Part shown: positions 1 to 10,100 of the stretch, piece by piece | Numbering within the stretch: position 1 is the first letter of the stretch | How the letters are laid out: each line of letters starts with the position of its first letter | The notes under the pieces: generated by a model | Told to the model about the DNA's origin: nothing | Databases searched by the model: none | Seen by the model: only the letters and a program-made list of their open reading frames with translations | Assembly: GCA_016185425.1 (NCBI GenBank) | Contig: JACPNQ010000001.1 | Location: forward strand, 1-64,000 | Direction of reading: 5' to 3' | Length of the DNA: 64,000 nt | Source: Acidobacteriota bacterium | GTDB taxonomy: Bacteria > Acidobacteriota > Terriglobia > Bryobacterales > Bryobacteraceae | Made by a program: the position numbers and the translations under genes

Positions 1-266
1 TGGAGAATTTGACTGAAAATGCTCGATACTCGTGTCAGGGCTTGGTCCTCGTCGGAAGGAATTCTGTTCTTGGCGGAACGTCTCCTAACCTATCAGGACC
101 TTGCCTACTTCTTGCTAATCGCTAATTTGGACACGCCTGATGGAACACTGAGTCCGCGCGCGGTCCGTGCATACTGCGGGAGCGTCAAATACGAATTCTC
201 GCGGAAGGCGATTTGCGGGAGTTTGTGATGCAACGACCTTTCCAGGCCGATGCGCAGCTTGCTTGA
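1..266. other. Left window edge, no supported gene
   Basis: No convincing coding region was found here. A 69-codon plus-strand reading frame (19-228) is open, but its product resembles no family I know, it lacks a good ribosome binding site and its composition is unlike that of its neighbours. The stretch lies just downstream of the minus-strand operon that ends at 267 and may hold its terminator, although I see no strong GC hairpin followed by a T-run. Confidence 0.4.
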
Positions 267-761
267 CTACCGGAGCGATTCGAGAATTTGGTTGTCAATC
301 TTATAGGCGAGATCTTCGACAGGATACTCTCTCCCGCTCATCGCGCAAACGTCGACCAGTACGGTGCCGCGGGCAAAAAGCAGTCGTGATTGGACTGCGC
401 CGTGGCCCGCGAAGCAGATATCACCAACCTGGATTCCGGCCTCCTCCGATCGAGGGAGACGAGGCGACATCGACAGATTCAGCGCATCGAGCATTGCATC
501 GTGTGTTTCCGCATGCGTACCGTGCACATGGACAGTCACCATGTAGAACAGGTCCGGATATGCGTCCTGCGCAAACCGGTCGCGCCACGCATTGGCGACG
601 CCGGGAAAGGCTTCGCGGCCAAGATGCGTGTAGCCTTCGAGACGGAGCGGATCCAAGAGGAACGGGCGGCGGCCCGGAACGGCGGCCGAGGTGAGTGGTG
701 GCCAGGAGTAGAAATTGTAGTTTCGCTTGGCCATTTCGCGGAATTCTTCCATGGTTGGCAT
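267..761 (-). CDS. Small unknown protein, third gene of the LamG operon
   Basis: Product of 164 residues that I do not recognise. It begins MPTMEEFREMAKRNYNFY and has an aromatic- and Pro-rich N-terminal third, a central His-rich patch (VHVHGTHAETH, about residues 77-87) and a C-terminal strand-turn-helix ending DLAYKIDNQILESLR. No signal peptide or membrane segment is visible, so it looks cytosolic or exported by an unusual route. The start at 761 is supported by an AAGGAGA ribosome binding site, and it lies 12 bases after the stop of the LamG gene, so the two are almost certainly co-transcribed. It could be a chaperone or immunity partner of the LamG protein; that is only inference from position. 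Confidence 0.7.
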   Translation of the reverse strand: MPTMEEFREMAKRNYNFYSWPPLTSAAVPGRRPFLLDPLRLEGYTHLGREAFPGVANAWRDRFAQDAYPDLFYMVTVHVHGTHAETHDAMLDALNLSMSPRLPRSEEAGIQVGDICFAGHGAVQSRLLFARGTVLVDVCAMSGREYPVEDLAYKIDNQILESLR

Positions 762-773
762 CTTCGTCTCTCC

Positions 774-3700
774 TTAGACCAGCTTACGGCGTCCGCCGGA
801 ATTACCGGGATAGGCCCCAACGGGCTGGCACGAGCCGATGCCGCCGGAGGAGTTTTGGGCAAGGCGTTCACGATAGGACATTATGGTGAACGGCGTCGGG
901 ACCGGCAGAGGAGTCGGAATCGGTTGAGTCGTAAACGGGACGTTGAGCGGAAGCACTGGTGCATGCGCACTGGGTGAAGACCAGTCCCATGGATTGGAAC
1001 TCGAATCGAATTGAAGACACGCGTCGAAGATGGCCTGATTGTAGCTACCTGGATCGAGCCATGCGACCTCGTGATACCTGAAACTGTTGCCCGGCGGGAA
1101 TGGGTACGCCCAGTTTGAAGTGCCGATTGCGATGATCTCGTTACAGAGGAACCCCGACCACGCCGGAGTCGTCATACACCATTCGCCGAGACCGCAGCCG
1201 ACGGCGTTCGCGAACGTGGCGACGATCGTGGCGCAGTCGGTGCAGTTCACTTTCTTTGCAATGGTCGGCTTCGTCGTGATGTCAAGCAGGAAGCTGCTCG
1301 CAAGGAAGGTGGCGGTGCCGAGCGCGCTGCCGGTGTAGGTTGACGCACCGGCTGTAGTGTCGTAGACGAGGTTGAGGCCCGTGTTCACCTTCTGAATGAT
1401 CGCCGTCGCCGCGTCGGTGGCATTGTTCTTGCCGGTGGCCCAGACACAGGCGAGGTCGAGTATCGCCGTCCAAGGCAGTTGCGTTTCGGCGCGGTTCGAC
1501 GACTGTACCCAGGGCTTAGGAGGCGACGTGAGCAGTGCATAGATGCGATGCTTCGTGGTCTTCATCGTCGTGAATGCGCTGCCGCGCGGTTGGTAAAACC
1601 AAGTCCATGTGATGTCTTGGAGTTGAATGCCGGCAGCGCCGATCTGGTGGCTCGACAAATTGAGAGTGACCCACTCCGGATTGGACTTTCCATTCAGGAA
1701 GTTGATGTTGACGGGAGCTATGGAGCCAAGGATGCCGCCGCCGTCGGCTCTGACGGGTATCGTGACTGAACCGCTGGCGCTGGTGGTGAACGAGGCTTGG
1801 ACTTGAATCGTTTTTCCGGAGACCGCGGCAATGGAATACGCCGCCGGAGAATCTGTTGCGACGGAACTCGCGGGCGTCCACTCCGGGAACGCGACCGGAG
1901 ACGTGTAGTTGCGCCGGATAGCCAGCGCATCAATGCTAGCGCCGGTGGGATCGAAGTTGAATTTGATCCCAGCGAGGTTCACCGTCGGCAGCGGGTCGCA
2001 GGAGACGGGGCGATGGACGTAGACGAAGATGAATGTCGCGACCGCCGCGACGAGCGCGGCGATGACCTGTGCATAGCCGACGCCAAGGAGCTTAAGAAGG
2101 AAGCTGGCGACGACACGGATGAGCGTCCACCAACTGAGGTCGATGACGAGCCAGAGGAGATCGCGCAGCACACCGAGGTTGTAAACCTCTTTGACAATGC
2201 TGTAGAGCCTTGTAGCTGTCATGCTGGAGCCTACGGCGAGCGCGGCACCAATCTTCGGACTGGAAAGCACCTTCTTCACGATGAATTCGATGGCCTTCGG
2301 GCCAAGCGCCGGTTTGATCGCAAACAAGGCGTCGAGTGCCCCGCCGAGAACGACAAAAAAGAGTTGCACCTTCCACATAGCGCACTCGTTGATAGCCGCT
2401 TCGCCTTCGTAGCAGACGTAGGATTCCGAAGCAGTATGGGCGACGAGGATGTGACGGCCGCTAACGTGATGGCGAGTCACACTAAAAACACTGGTTGGCT
2501 TGTTGCGCAGCCGCGCAATGGCGTCGTTCCAGGCGTTCTGCACGAGCGTCTGCCCGGCGGGATCGGCGGCCAACGCATCGACATCCGATTGCATCGCGGC
2601 GCGAAGGGTCGATTCGTGCTCGGCGAGAAAGGCAGTGTAATCGAGCGAATCCCGGATTCTCTGGATGTCCTCCTGGTTGAGGTACTTGCTTTCGAAGACC
2701 TGCACCCGTTCTTCGGCCGGAAGCTCGCTGGTGGCGGCGCCGGACTGGCAGCAGAGCATAGCGCCGGCTGCAAGACCGACGGTGTGCCCGTTTACTTGAT
2801 TGAGAACGGGAGAACTGGTGAAGTCGTACTCGGCGCGGAGATTGTCCGTTCCAGCAACAGGAGCAGCCGCGGCGTACGTCGCAAGCTCGGCGGCCGTCAG
2901 GGCGCGGTCCCAGACTTCGATGCGGCTGACACAGCCGTGCAGGTTGTTGGCCGGAGAGACGGCATCGTCAACGGTAGCCGCGCCGATGTGGAGACGGCTG
3001 GCAGGGATCGCGATCGGAATCGGGCCGAACTGCTGGTTGCCGGAGAGTTGGCTGTTGACGTAGACCGAGAGAGTTACCCCGTCGTAGGTCGTGGCTACGT
3101 TGGTCCAGGTGCGCGCGAGAATCGGCGTTGTGGCGACGAGCTGGTTCTCGAGTATGTTGCTGCCACGCGAGCTGACAAGCGAAATGGTGTTGTTCGCGGA
3201 CTGGAGAAACAGCGCCATGCCCGCGTCGCTGGTGAGATCGCTGTTGGCGAAAATGGTCTGCGGAGCGTCGGACGGACCTTCGGTGTAAACCCAGGCTTGG
3301 ACGGTATAGGGATCGACTTGCGCGCCGCCGGGATTGATCCCTTCATCTCCCACAGGTTCGGCATATTGATTGTCGGAGAATCGCACACAGGGCGTACAGT
3401 TTGTCATCGACGCGCTGGCGTTGAGAGTAATGGGAAGATTGCCGGACCCCCGATCGACGGGTGGAGCTTGGGAAAAATCGAACCAGCAAACGTACGAACC
3501 GGCGGCGGGCGTACCGTACATGTTGGCGAGGACGGTTTCGGCGTCCAGAGCCGTGCTGTAGACACGAACGGCGCTGAGCAATCCTTGTAGACCGGCACCC
3601 ATCAAAAACGGTGCGGTGCGCGCCGGAGCCGTTCCAGAAAACGACTGCCCATTGCTGAAAGCGCCATCGACGTAGAGACGCACGTTGGAACCGTCGTAGG

Positions 3701-3983
3701 TGGCGCAGACGTAATGCCAGGCCTGGTCGCCGTCGAGCGGGAAACTGGGCGACGACTGCACGGTGCCGGCGTTCACGATGGAGAAGGTCAGAGACCTGCC
3801 AGTGACGGCAAATTGAAAGACGCCGTCCTGACCGAGGATGGTGGCGAGAGAACTGGCGCCGTTGGGGCGAATCCAGGCATCGACGGAAAAGGGGACACTG
3901 CCGTCGAGGGCGATACCGAGGTTCGATGCGGTCTGGGCGGAAGCGAGACCGGAGAGCGTGAGCGCAGTGAATTTGTCGGCCAT
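774..3983 (-). CDS. Two-LamG protein with hydrophobic core and putative cysteine-peptidase-like C-terminus
   Basis: Product of 1069 residues. Two LamG / concanavalin-A-like lectin modules fill roughly residues 1-170 and 190-410; each has the VDAWIRPNG or VQAWVYTEG opening and a YDGxxxxxYV strand. Residues about 430-530 are polar and probably helical. Residues about 540-662 are strongly hydrophobic, with a last membrane-like stretch (VIAALVAAVATFIFVYVH). A beta-rich region follows, then a C-terminal part with CTDC near residue 912, FRYHEVAW near 969 and FDACLQFD near 987, an order that recalls the Cys-His-Asp triad of transglutaminase/papain-like folds. The catalytic reading is inference. No N-terminal signal peptide is seen although LamG modules usually act outside the cell. 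AAGGAG precedes the ATG. It follows the 345-residue gene by 18 bases. Confidence 0.8.
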   Translation of the reverse strand: MADKFTALTLSGLASAQTASNLGIALDGSVPFSVDAWIRPNGASSLATILGQDGVFQFAVTGRSLTFSIVNAGTVQSSPSFPLDGDQAWHYVCATYDGSNVRLYVDGAFSNGQSFSGTAPARTAPFLMGAGLQGLLSAVRVYSTALDAETVLANMYGTPAAGSYVCWFDFSQAPPVDRGSGNLPITLNASASMTNCTPCVRFSDNQYAEPVGDEGINPGGAQVDPYTVQAWVYTEGPSDAPQTIFANSDLTSDAGMALFLQSANNTISLVSSRGSNILENQLVATTPILARTWTNVATTYDGVTLSVYVNSQLSGNQQFGPIPIAIPASRLHIGAATVDDAVSPANNLHGCVSRIEVWDRALTAAELATYAAAAPVAGTDNLRAEYDFTSSPVLNQVNGHTVGLAAGAMLCCQSGAATSELPAEERVQVFESKYLNQEDIQRIRDSLDYTAFLAEHESTLRAAMQSDVDALAADPAGQTLVQNAWNDAIARLRNKPTSVFSVTRHHVSGRHILVAHTASESYVCYEGEAAINECAMWKVQLFFVVLGGALDALFAIKPALGPKAIEFIVKKVLSSPKIGAALAVGSSMTATRLYSIVKEVYNLGVLRDLLWLVIDLSWWTLIRVVASFLLKLLGVGYAQVIAALVAAVATFIFVYVHRPVSCDPLPTVNLAGIKFNFDPTGASIDALAIRRNYTSPVAFPEWTPASSVATDSPAAYSIAAVSGKTIQVQASFTTSASGSVTIPVRADGGGILGSIAPVNINFLNGKSNPEWVTLNLSSHQIGAAGIQLQDITWTWFYQPRGSAFTTMKTTKHRIYALLTSPPKPWVQSSNRAETQLPWTAILDLACVWATGKNNATDAATAIIQKVNTGLNLVYDTTAGASTYTGSALGTATFLASSFLLDITTKPTIAKKVNCTDCATIVATFANAVGCGLGEWCMTTPAWSGFLCNEIIAIGTSNWAYPFPPGNSFRYHEVAWLDPGSYNQAIFDACLQFDSSSNPWDWSSPSAHAPVLPLNVPFTTQPIPTPLPVPTPFTIMSYRERLAQNSSGGIGSCQPVGAYPGNSGGRRKLV

Positions 3984-4001
3984 GGCATGCTCCTTCGACT
4001 C

Positions 4002-5039
4002 TTAACTAGCGACGTAGAACCAGCACTCGCCGATGGGAATGATCATCGTGTTGACGTAGAAGATCGAGCCGTCGGGGCTGTATCTGGGAACCGGCCTGTG
4101 CACGGAGGCGATAAGTTCCAGCGGATCGAGCGGTGACGACTGAATCTGTGCGAAGCTCACCGAGAGCTGCGCGCCAGGGGGGAAGGGCTGGCTGGATGGC
4201 GAGGTGGCGGTAGCGGTGAGCGTGCCCTGAAAGCCGGCCGGAATGCTGTTCTCGAAGGCGATGATCTGGTTGCCATTCGAATCTGGAGGCGGTAGCGTGC
4301 CCTGCCAGTTAATGGGACAACGCGTATCGGTGCTGACGATTTTCACCGTCGTGTTTGCCGCGAAGTTGTGGCCTTTGGGAGCGGTGATAGTGAACAAGAA
4401 GGAACCATCCGTGGCGTTAAGATTTCCGAACTGGAGGGTCGACGAATAGAGAACTTGGCCACTGGGTACGACGGAGATATTGCGCCAGCCGATGGCGGGA
4501 TTGTTCTGGACCCACACCGAGAAGGCGGCGTTTGAGGGGAACGACGTCGGGATAGTTGGGTTATTGTTAGGCGTCGTAACAATGGCAACCATGCAGTAGT
4601 GATCGCCTTGGACGGGCGGAAGGTTGGTGAGTAGGAAGGCCTGCTGGCCGAGTGCGATGTCGTTCGGGTTCAGATTCGGATTATTTGATTGGTTGACGAA
4701 GTTGACCGAGGACGAGCCGCCCGCCGTCTGTACGCCAGTCCATTGGTTAGGCGTCATTAGCAGCGACGACTTGGCGTAGAAGAGTTTGGCGGAACCGGTT
4801 TCGGTTCCTTGCTGTTGTAGGTTCTTGGCGCGGATGAAGATGTTGTTGAGGCCGGGGACGGAGATCGCTTGACCGATGTCCGGTCCGCTGTAGTAGGTGC
4901 TGATCGCGGTCTGAACGCTTAGCACGTTGCTGCCATAGGGGATAATGTCCGGTGACTGGTAGGGAACTCCTTGGGACGGAATGACGCCGGTGTCGCCGAA
5001 GTTGTCTCGAACATAGATGTCGTTGTATTGAGTGGGCAT
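4002..5039 (-). CDS. Beta-rich CARDB-like protein, first gene of the LamG operon
   Basis: Product of 345 residues starting MPTQYNDIYVRDNFGD, followed by a SPDIIPYG motif (about residues 29-36). The middle (about 65-200) reads like a CARDB/Ig-type module seen in secreted adhesion proteins: IFIRAKNLQQQG, then LFYAKSSLLMTPNQW, then DHYCMVAIV and WRNISVV. The last third is another beta-rich region. No signal peptide or transmembrane helix is visible. A strong AAGGAGA site lies just before the ATG, and the LamG gene follows after 18 bases, so this is the leading gene of a three-gene operon. The specific role is unknown; a structural or cell-binding partner of the LamG protein is plausible. Confidence 0.75.
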   Translation of the reverse strand: MPTQYNDIYVRDNFGDTGVIPSQGVPYQSPDIIPYGSNVLSVQTAISTYYSGPDIGQAISVPGLNNIFIRAKNLQQQGTETGSAKLFYAKSSLLMTPNQWTGVQTAGGSSSVNFVNQSNNPNLNPNDIALGQQAFLLTNLPPVQGDHYCMVAIVTTPNNNPTIPTSFPSNAAFSVWVQNNPAIGWRNISVVPSGQVLYSSTLQFGNLNATDGSFLFTITAPKGHNFAANTTVKIVSTDTRCPINWQGTLPPPDSNGNQIIAFENSIPAGFQGTLTATATSPSSQPFPPGAQLSVSFAQIQSSPLDPLELIASVHRPVPRYSPDGSIFYVNTMIIPIGECWFYVAS

Positions 5040-5438
5040 GGGATCTCCTTCGTGCGTCTTGTGTAGCGGATCAATGGGGCGAAAGGGGCCTCGCTCACTC
5101 TCTTTTTTTGGATTACGAACGCGGAATCCGCCTCGTTGTTGCCCGTGCCTGCGTGCAAAGGAAAGGCCTATGAGCTTAAGAGGAAAACAACTGGCTGCTC
5201 GGGCGTAGCCGCGGTCAGGGCCGCTGGTTAGCCAGCACTTCCTGATGCGAACAACTCAAGGTTTCGCTTGGCTGTTTGTTCAGCGTGCCAAGGACCTTGG
5301 CAATCGCCCTGAAGAGAGTCGCCCGATCGCTTCGGTAGCTTGAACGGCAGCACTTTGACTGTCTAACTCCCTCCCCTACGCATCAGGGTCGGAATAGCCA
5401 ACTAAGAAAATCGATCGGCCGCGCCCGGCTCAGGCCCG
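5040..5438. other. Intergenic region upstream of the LamG operon
   Basis: About 400 bases without a supportable gene. It separates the GT-C-like membrane protein gene (upstream on the minus strand) from the LamG operon and should hold that operon's promoter. A perfect palindrome with 8-base arms and one central base (TGCCAAGGACCTTGGCA, 5286-5302) stands out and could be an operator, but a repeat of this size is expected about once by chance in a window this long. No tRNA-like cloverleaf or terminator with a T-run was recognised. Confidence 0.5.
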
Positions 5439-6956
5439 CTACTGTGAACTTGCGGTCTCCAGGAAGCGCTTTCCTTCTTCCTCAAACCGGAACTGCTTCC
5501 AGTTCGATCGTCCCAGAATCCGTGCGACTTCATTTCTACGGTCAGGCGCCGGTGCGGCCAGCACAATAGTCTTGGCTTGGCGCCACCTCACAGGGTTAAT
5601 CCAGTAATTGTCTACTGGAAGTGCGTTGCTGCGCTCCAGAAACAGGATTTCCGCCCCGTTGGCCAAGCTTTCTATATTTTCCAGCAGAGTCGCATGTACC
5701 CTGCGTAACTCATGATGCGCCAGTGTCAAGGTGGAAAGGCTATAGACGGATACAAGAACCGCTACCAGCGGCAGCGCCCATCGGCCGCGCGGCCCCGCCC
5801 ATGCGATCAGACGGGCCCACCCCATGCCGGCCGCGATAAAAACAAAAATCATCGCTTCAAACAAGTACCGCTCGCCGAATGGACTGTCGGAATCGACCGG
5901 CATTAGCCCGTAAGCGACCAGTGTCACTGCCCCATACGCCATGTATAGGACGCTCCGGCGGCGCGTTCCGGGATGCCCGCACGCCACCAGGAGCAGAACC
6001 ACCAGCAATGGAAACGAACACGCCATGGAATCGGCGACGCGGCGAAGTTGGATGGACGCAAGCTGTGCACCGAAATGCCGCACATCGACATTCTGCATCA
6101 CATACTGCGCATAGCCGCTGCGGTACCAAACAGCGGTAGTCTTCACGTTCTGCCAGATCAGAATCGCACTGCCAATGGCCGCGCCGAGCGCGGTCATCGT
6201 CGCCGTGGGCCAGAATCCAAAACGAAAACAAAAGACCAGCGAAACGGCCGCCAGTCCCAATGCGCCATTGAGTGGCCGCACCGTCAGTAGGGCCCCGCAA
6301 ATCAGCATTGTGACCGCCACATATCGAACCCGGCCCGTCTTGAGTCCCTGTTCCAGAAAGATTGCCGCAAGGATCGTCATAAACCCGGCGGCCGCATGGG
6401 AAGTGAATCCAACGCAATTCAACAGAAAAGAGGCCGAAAGCACCATTACCCAAATCGTCCCTTCGGCTGTTCCTTCGGGCAGGAATCGCCGCGCATAGAA
6501 GCTGGTCAATATTAGGATTCCTATTCCGAACAGCGGGGCCACGAACGCGGCTGGGAAAATCGTACCCATCCCAGCGAGAATCGCCGGCCAGCCCAATGGA
6601 TACACCGGGTACATCCGGTCCTCGGACTTGGCCAAATACATCGCTCCGAACTCGGAGGGCCGAAGGAGGCCCGCGCCCGAACCGATTGGGGGCGCCTCTA
6701 TTGTCCATGTTCCGTCGGCGTAACTATTGGCGCCCAGCAGGTACATGCTTTCGTCCGCCATATAGACGGATTGCCCGTTCCACCATCCCACGAGCAGCAT
6801 TAAGGCGCTGCCCAAAACGATTGGCGCTATCCACGGGCTGCTCGCACTCCCCATTTTGGCCAGTTCAAAACGCTTCCGCCAGACCAAGCCTCCCGCAATA
6901 CCACTCACGATGACGCTCCACAAAAGGAGATAGAGCTTATTGGGGAGTATTTGCAT
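5439..6956 (-). CDS. Multispanning GT-C-like glycosyltransferase or membrane protein
   Basis: Product of 505 residues with about ten hydrophobic segments spread from residue 8 to about 410, then a soluble tail of about 90 residues. The first large loop has an acidic MADESMYLLGA motif (about residue 67) and a YPVYPLGWPAILA segment (about 116-128), the arrangement of PMT/ArnT-type GT-C enzymes, whose first-loop acidic residue is catalytic and which use polyprenyl-phosphate sugars at the outer face of the membrane. The exact sugar and acceptor cannot be told. The gene stands alone: 168 bases separate it from the receptor gene upstream and about 400 from the operon downstream. A plain membrane protein without transferase activity remains possible. 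Confidence 0.7.
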   Translation of the reverse strand: MQILPNKLYLLLWSVIVSGIAGGLVWRKRFELAKMGSASSPWIAPIVLGSALMLLVGWWNGQSVYMADESMYLLGANSYADGTWTIEAPPIGSGAGLLRPSEFGAMYLAKSEDRMYPVYPLGWPAILAGMGTIFPAAFVAPLFGIGILILTSFYARRFLPEGTAEGTIWVMVLSASFLLNCVGFTSHAAAGFMTILAAIFLEQGLKTGRVRYVAVTMLICGALLTVRPLNGALGLAAVSLVFCFRFGFWPTATMTALGAAIGSAILIWQNVKTTAVWYRSGYAQYVMQNVDVRHFGAQLASIQLRRVADSMACSFPLLVVLLLVACGHPGTRRRSVLYMAYGAVTLVAYGLMPVDSDSPFGERYLFEAMIFVFIAAGMGWARLIAWAGPRGRWALPLVAVLVSVYSLSTLTLAHHELRRVHATLLENIESLANGAEILFLERSNALPVDNYWINPVRWRQAKTIVLAAPAPDRRNEVARILGRSNWKQFRFEEEGKRFLETASSQ

Positions 6957-7124
6957 GGATCGCTTGTATCATCGGGGGATTCGGTTTCCCCAGCAATTAT
7001 GCAATGCCCGGCCCAGGCGTGTCATCTGACCTGGCGATCCGCAAGAGAGTGCGGCCCGGAATCCACCGCGACGTTGTCGAAGGTTTCCTGCCCACAGGGC
7101 TCTGCAGGTATCTGTGGCGGCCGC

Positions 7125-10100
7125 TCAGAAGTATATTCGCGCGCCTATTTGCAAGCTCCGCGAAGCCATGGCTCCCAGCACGCGTCCGAAATTCACGTTG
7201 GTGAACTCAGCCGTCGCTGCGTTGTAGGTCACCGTGTTGAACACGTTGTAGCCCTCGAACCGCAACTGGGCGAAGGCGCGTTCGTTGATCGGGATATTGC
7301 GGAACACCGACATATCGAAGCGGTGCACGCTGTCCGCCCGCAGGACGTTGCGGCCGAGGTTGCCGAAGGTGAACTGTGCAGGCGCGGCGAAGGCGTTCTT
7401 GTCGAACCAGCGGCCCGGCGTAGGATTGTCCACACGCCAGTTGCCCACAAGGTTCGGCCGCAGATAATTGACATTGCCCGTGTTGGCGATATCGCCGGAG
7501 ATGGTCACGTTGACCGGTACGCCGCTGCGGATGTCGGCGATGCCGTTGACCTGCCAATTACCCAATAGGTAGTCCGCCACGCGGTTGCCGGTATGTAGAA
7601 GCCTTCCCTTGCCCATGGGCAGGTCGTAAACCCAACTCACGACAAGATTGTGAGGCACATCATAGCTCGACACACTGCGATCGGGTCTCATCGAGTAAGG
7701 GTTTTGAATGGAATTACCTTCGACGCCGAAGAAACCGGATGAGCCTGGATCGATGGACTTGGACCACGTATAGGACGCCGTCAAGGCGAAGCCTTTGGCG
7801 AAGCGCCGGTCGAACGAAGTCTGCAGGGCATGATAATTGGCGTTGCCCCAGGAACGATCCCATGACGTGGGCACAGGCATATAAGGGAACGGCGAGCGGT
7901 CTTTGAAGTTGCCCGGGCCGGGTGTGACTGCCACATTATAGCGGCCGCCCACCGTCGTGCGATGCGTGCCCGAACCGACATAGTTCATGGACCACATAAA
8001 GCTCGGAGTAACTTGATATTGAAACCCTCCGTTCCATTGGATTGAGTAAGCGTTCTTCCAATTAGGATCGCCGAAGTAAGCGGTCTGCACGAACGGATCG
8101 GCGAGCGGAAGTACGGCCGACGGCAGGGGATTGGTTCCCGACACCGACGGCAGCGCCTGCGCCGACGACGGATAGTTGATCAACGCTGCGGATTGGAAGC
8201 CCAAACTTGGCCAGGTGCCGATGAAGTTGCGCGCGAGTTGCGTAACGCCCGAGTAGTTGTCGAAAAAGACGCCGGCCGAGGCCCGGATTACAAGACGGCT
8301 GTTGGCACGATAGGCGGCGCCGAAGCGCGGCTGAAAGTTGAGTTTGGTATCTTCGTAGACCTTTCCAGTGGGCGACACTTCAACATTTGCGGGCAGCCAG
8401 CCGGCCGGCGCGCCTGCCGGTGCCGGGACGCAGGGCGACTTCTTGGCCGTCTCGCACGGCGGCGCAATTTTCTGGATCACGTACTTGCCGCGGTTGTAGT
8501 CCATGTTGCCGACCATGTTGTTATTGCCGTCATCGGTGCCGGCGGTGGGAATGAACGTGCGGTCGTAGCGGAGCCCGAGGTTGAGTGTGAGCTTGCTCGT
8601 CGCCTTCCACGAATCCTGGAAGTAAAAGCCGACCGTGCCGCCCCACCAGGGCATGGTTTCGATGATGTCCCGGCGCGTGGCGTTATCCGGCACATCCAAC
8701 AGGAAAGAAGCCAGCGAGCTTCCTGTCGTGGCGAGCGCCCGCGGATTGGCCGTCTGCGCGTCGGCGAATCCCACCGATGTGATTCCGTTTTCGTAGTACC
8801 ACTGCACCCGGTTATACTCGCCGCCAAACTTCAGCGTGTGTGTGCCGAAGAGCTTCGTGTAACCGGCCTTGTAGTGCCAGCTATCGCCGGTGCGGCTCAG
8901 GTTGTACTGCTCGCCGCCGCTCCAGAAATTGGCCGGATTGAAGGCGGGCAGGCGCGCAGAACCGTCGAGGTACTTGGTGTTCACGTTGGCCGAGTAGCCC
9001 ACTTTCTGCGTGAAGTCGGCGGGCAGGCTGTTAAAAAGGTCGCTCGAATTGGTCCACTGGAACACGCGGCCGAAGGAGACCTGCAGCACCGCAGTTGGCC
9101 CGAACGTGTGTATCCAGTTGCCGGCGAGATTGTGGGCACGCCCGTTGTTCAGACGGCTGATCGCGGGGATGCTCGAAGCCGCAGTGGCTGGTGCATAGGT
9201 GCCGCTGTAGCGGAACCAGACGGAATCCATGTCGGTGAACTTGTGGTCGACGCGCGTGTTCAGGCTGTGTACCTCCGAGACGTTCAGCGCGCGGTTTACG
9301 GCATTGCGGTCGGCAATCCCCGTGGGCTCGGGCGCGGGCAGAACAGTGCGGGCGTAATAGACCATCCCAGGCTTGAATAGGCTGGCCGGGATCTGATTGC
9401 CCGGGAACGGGTCGCGTGCGAACGTGCCGGCTTGAGTGGGGTCGGGGCGCGTAGTGAAAGGGTTGTAGATCTGCTTGGGCCAATCGCTCAAGTCGCCGTT
9501 GAGGTTTGCTGCTGTGGGCACGCGGAAGAAGCTGAGCGCGGGCGATCGGCTCATGAAGTACTGGTAGCCCGCAAAGAAGAACGTGCGGTTGCGGCCGCTG
9601 TAGACCTTGGGAATTGTCACCGGGCCGCCCGCCGTACCACCAAATGTGTGACCCTTGAACGGCGCGACCGACGTAAGAAAAGCGTTGCGGGCGTTGAAGG
9701 CATCGTTCTGCTCGATGTTGTAGACGTTGCCGTGCAACGAGTTGGTGCCGGACTTAGTGGCGGTGTTGATCACGCCGCCCATCACGCCGCCGACTTCCAC
9801 CGAGTCGTTGTGCGACTGCACCTTGAACTCTTCAATCGTCTCGATGATCGGATTGAGGGCGAGGTTCGAGAAGAACGTGGCCTGGTTGTTGACGCCGTCC
9901 AACATGTACATGCTGCTGCGATTGATCTGACCGTTCACCGAGGGGATGCTGGACTGCCCTGTCGTGATCGCGTTGACTCCCGGTGTGAGGCGCATCATGT
10001 TCTGGATGTTGCGGCCGAGCGGGAGGTCGACCACCTGCTGCCGGCTGAGCGCACTTCCAAGTTCGGCAGTGGCGCTTTGCAACTGCGCACCGACGGCTTC

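Noticed and set aside
1797..3590. 597-codon plus-strand frame opposite the LamG gene
   Set aside because: It is antisense to a gene with clear LamG domains and a ribosome binding site, its product is rich in Arg/Gly/Asp without any family pattern, and such frames are usual in GC-rich DNA.
5286..5302. Perfect palindrome with 8-base arms upstream of the LamG operon
   Set aside because: It might be an operator, but one such repeat is expected by chance in 64 kb, and no second copy was seen near a related gene; kept only as a note in the intergenic entry.
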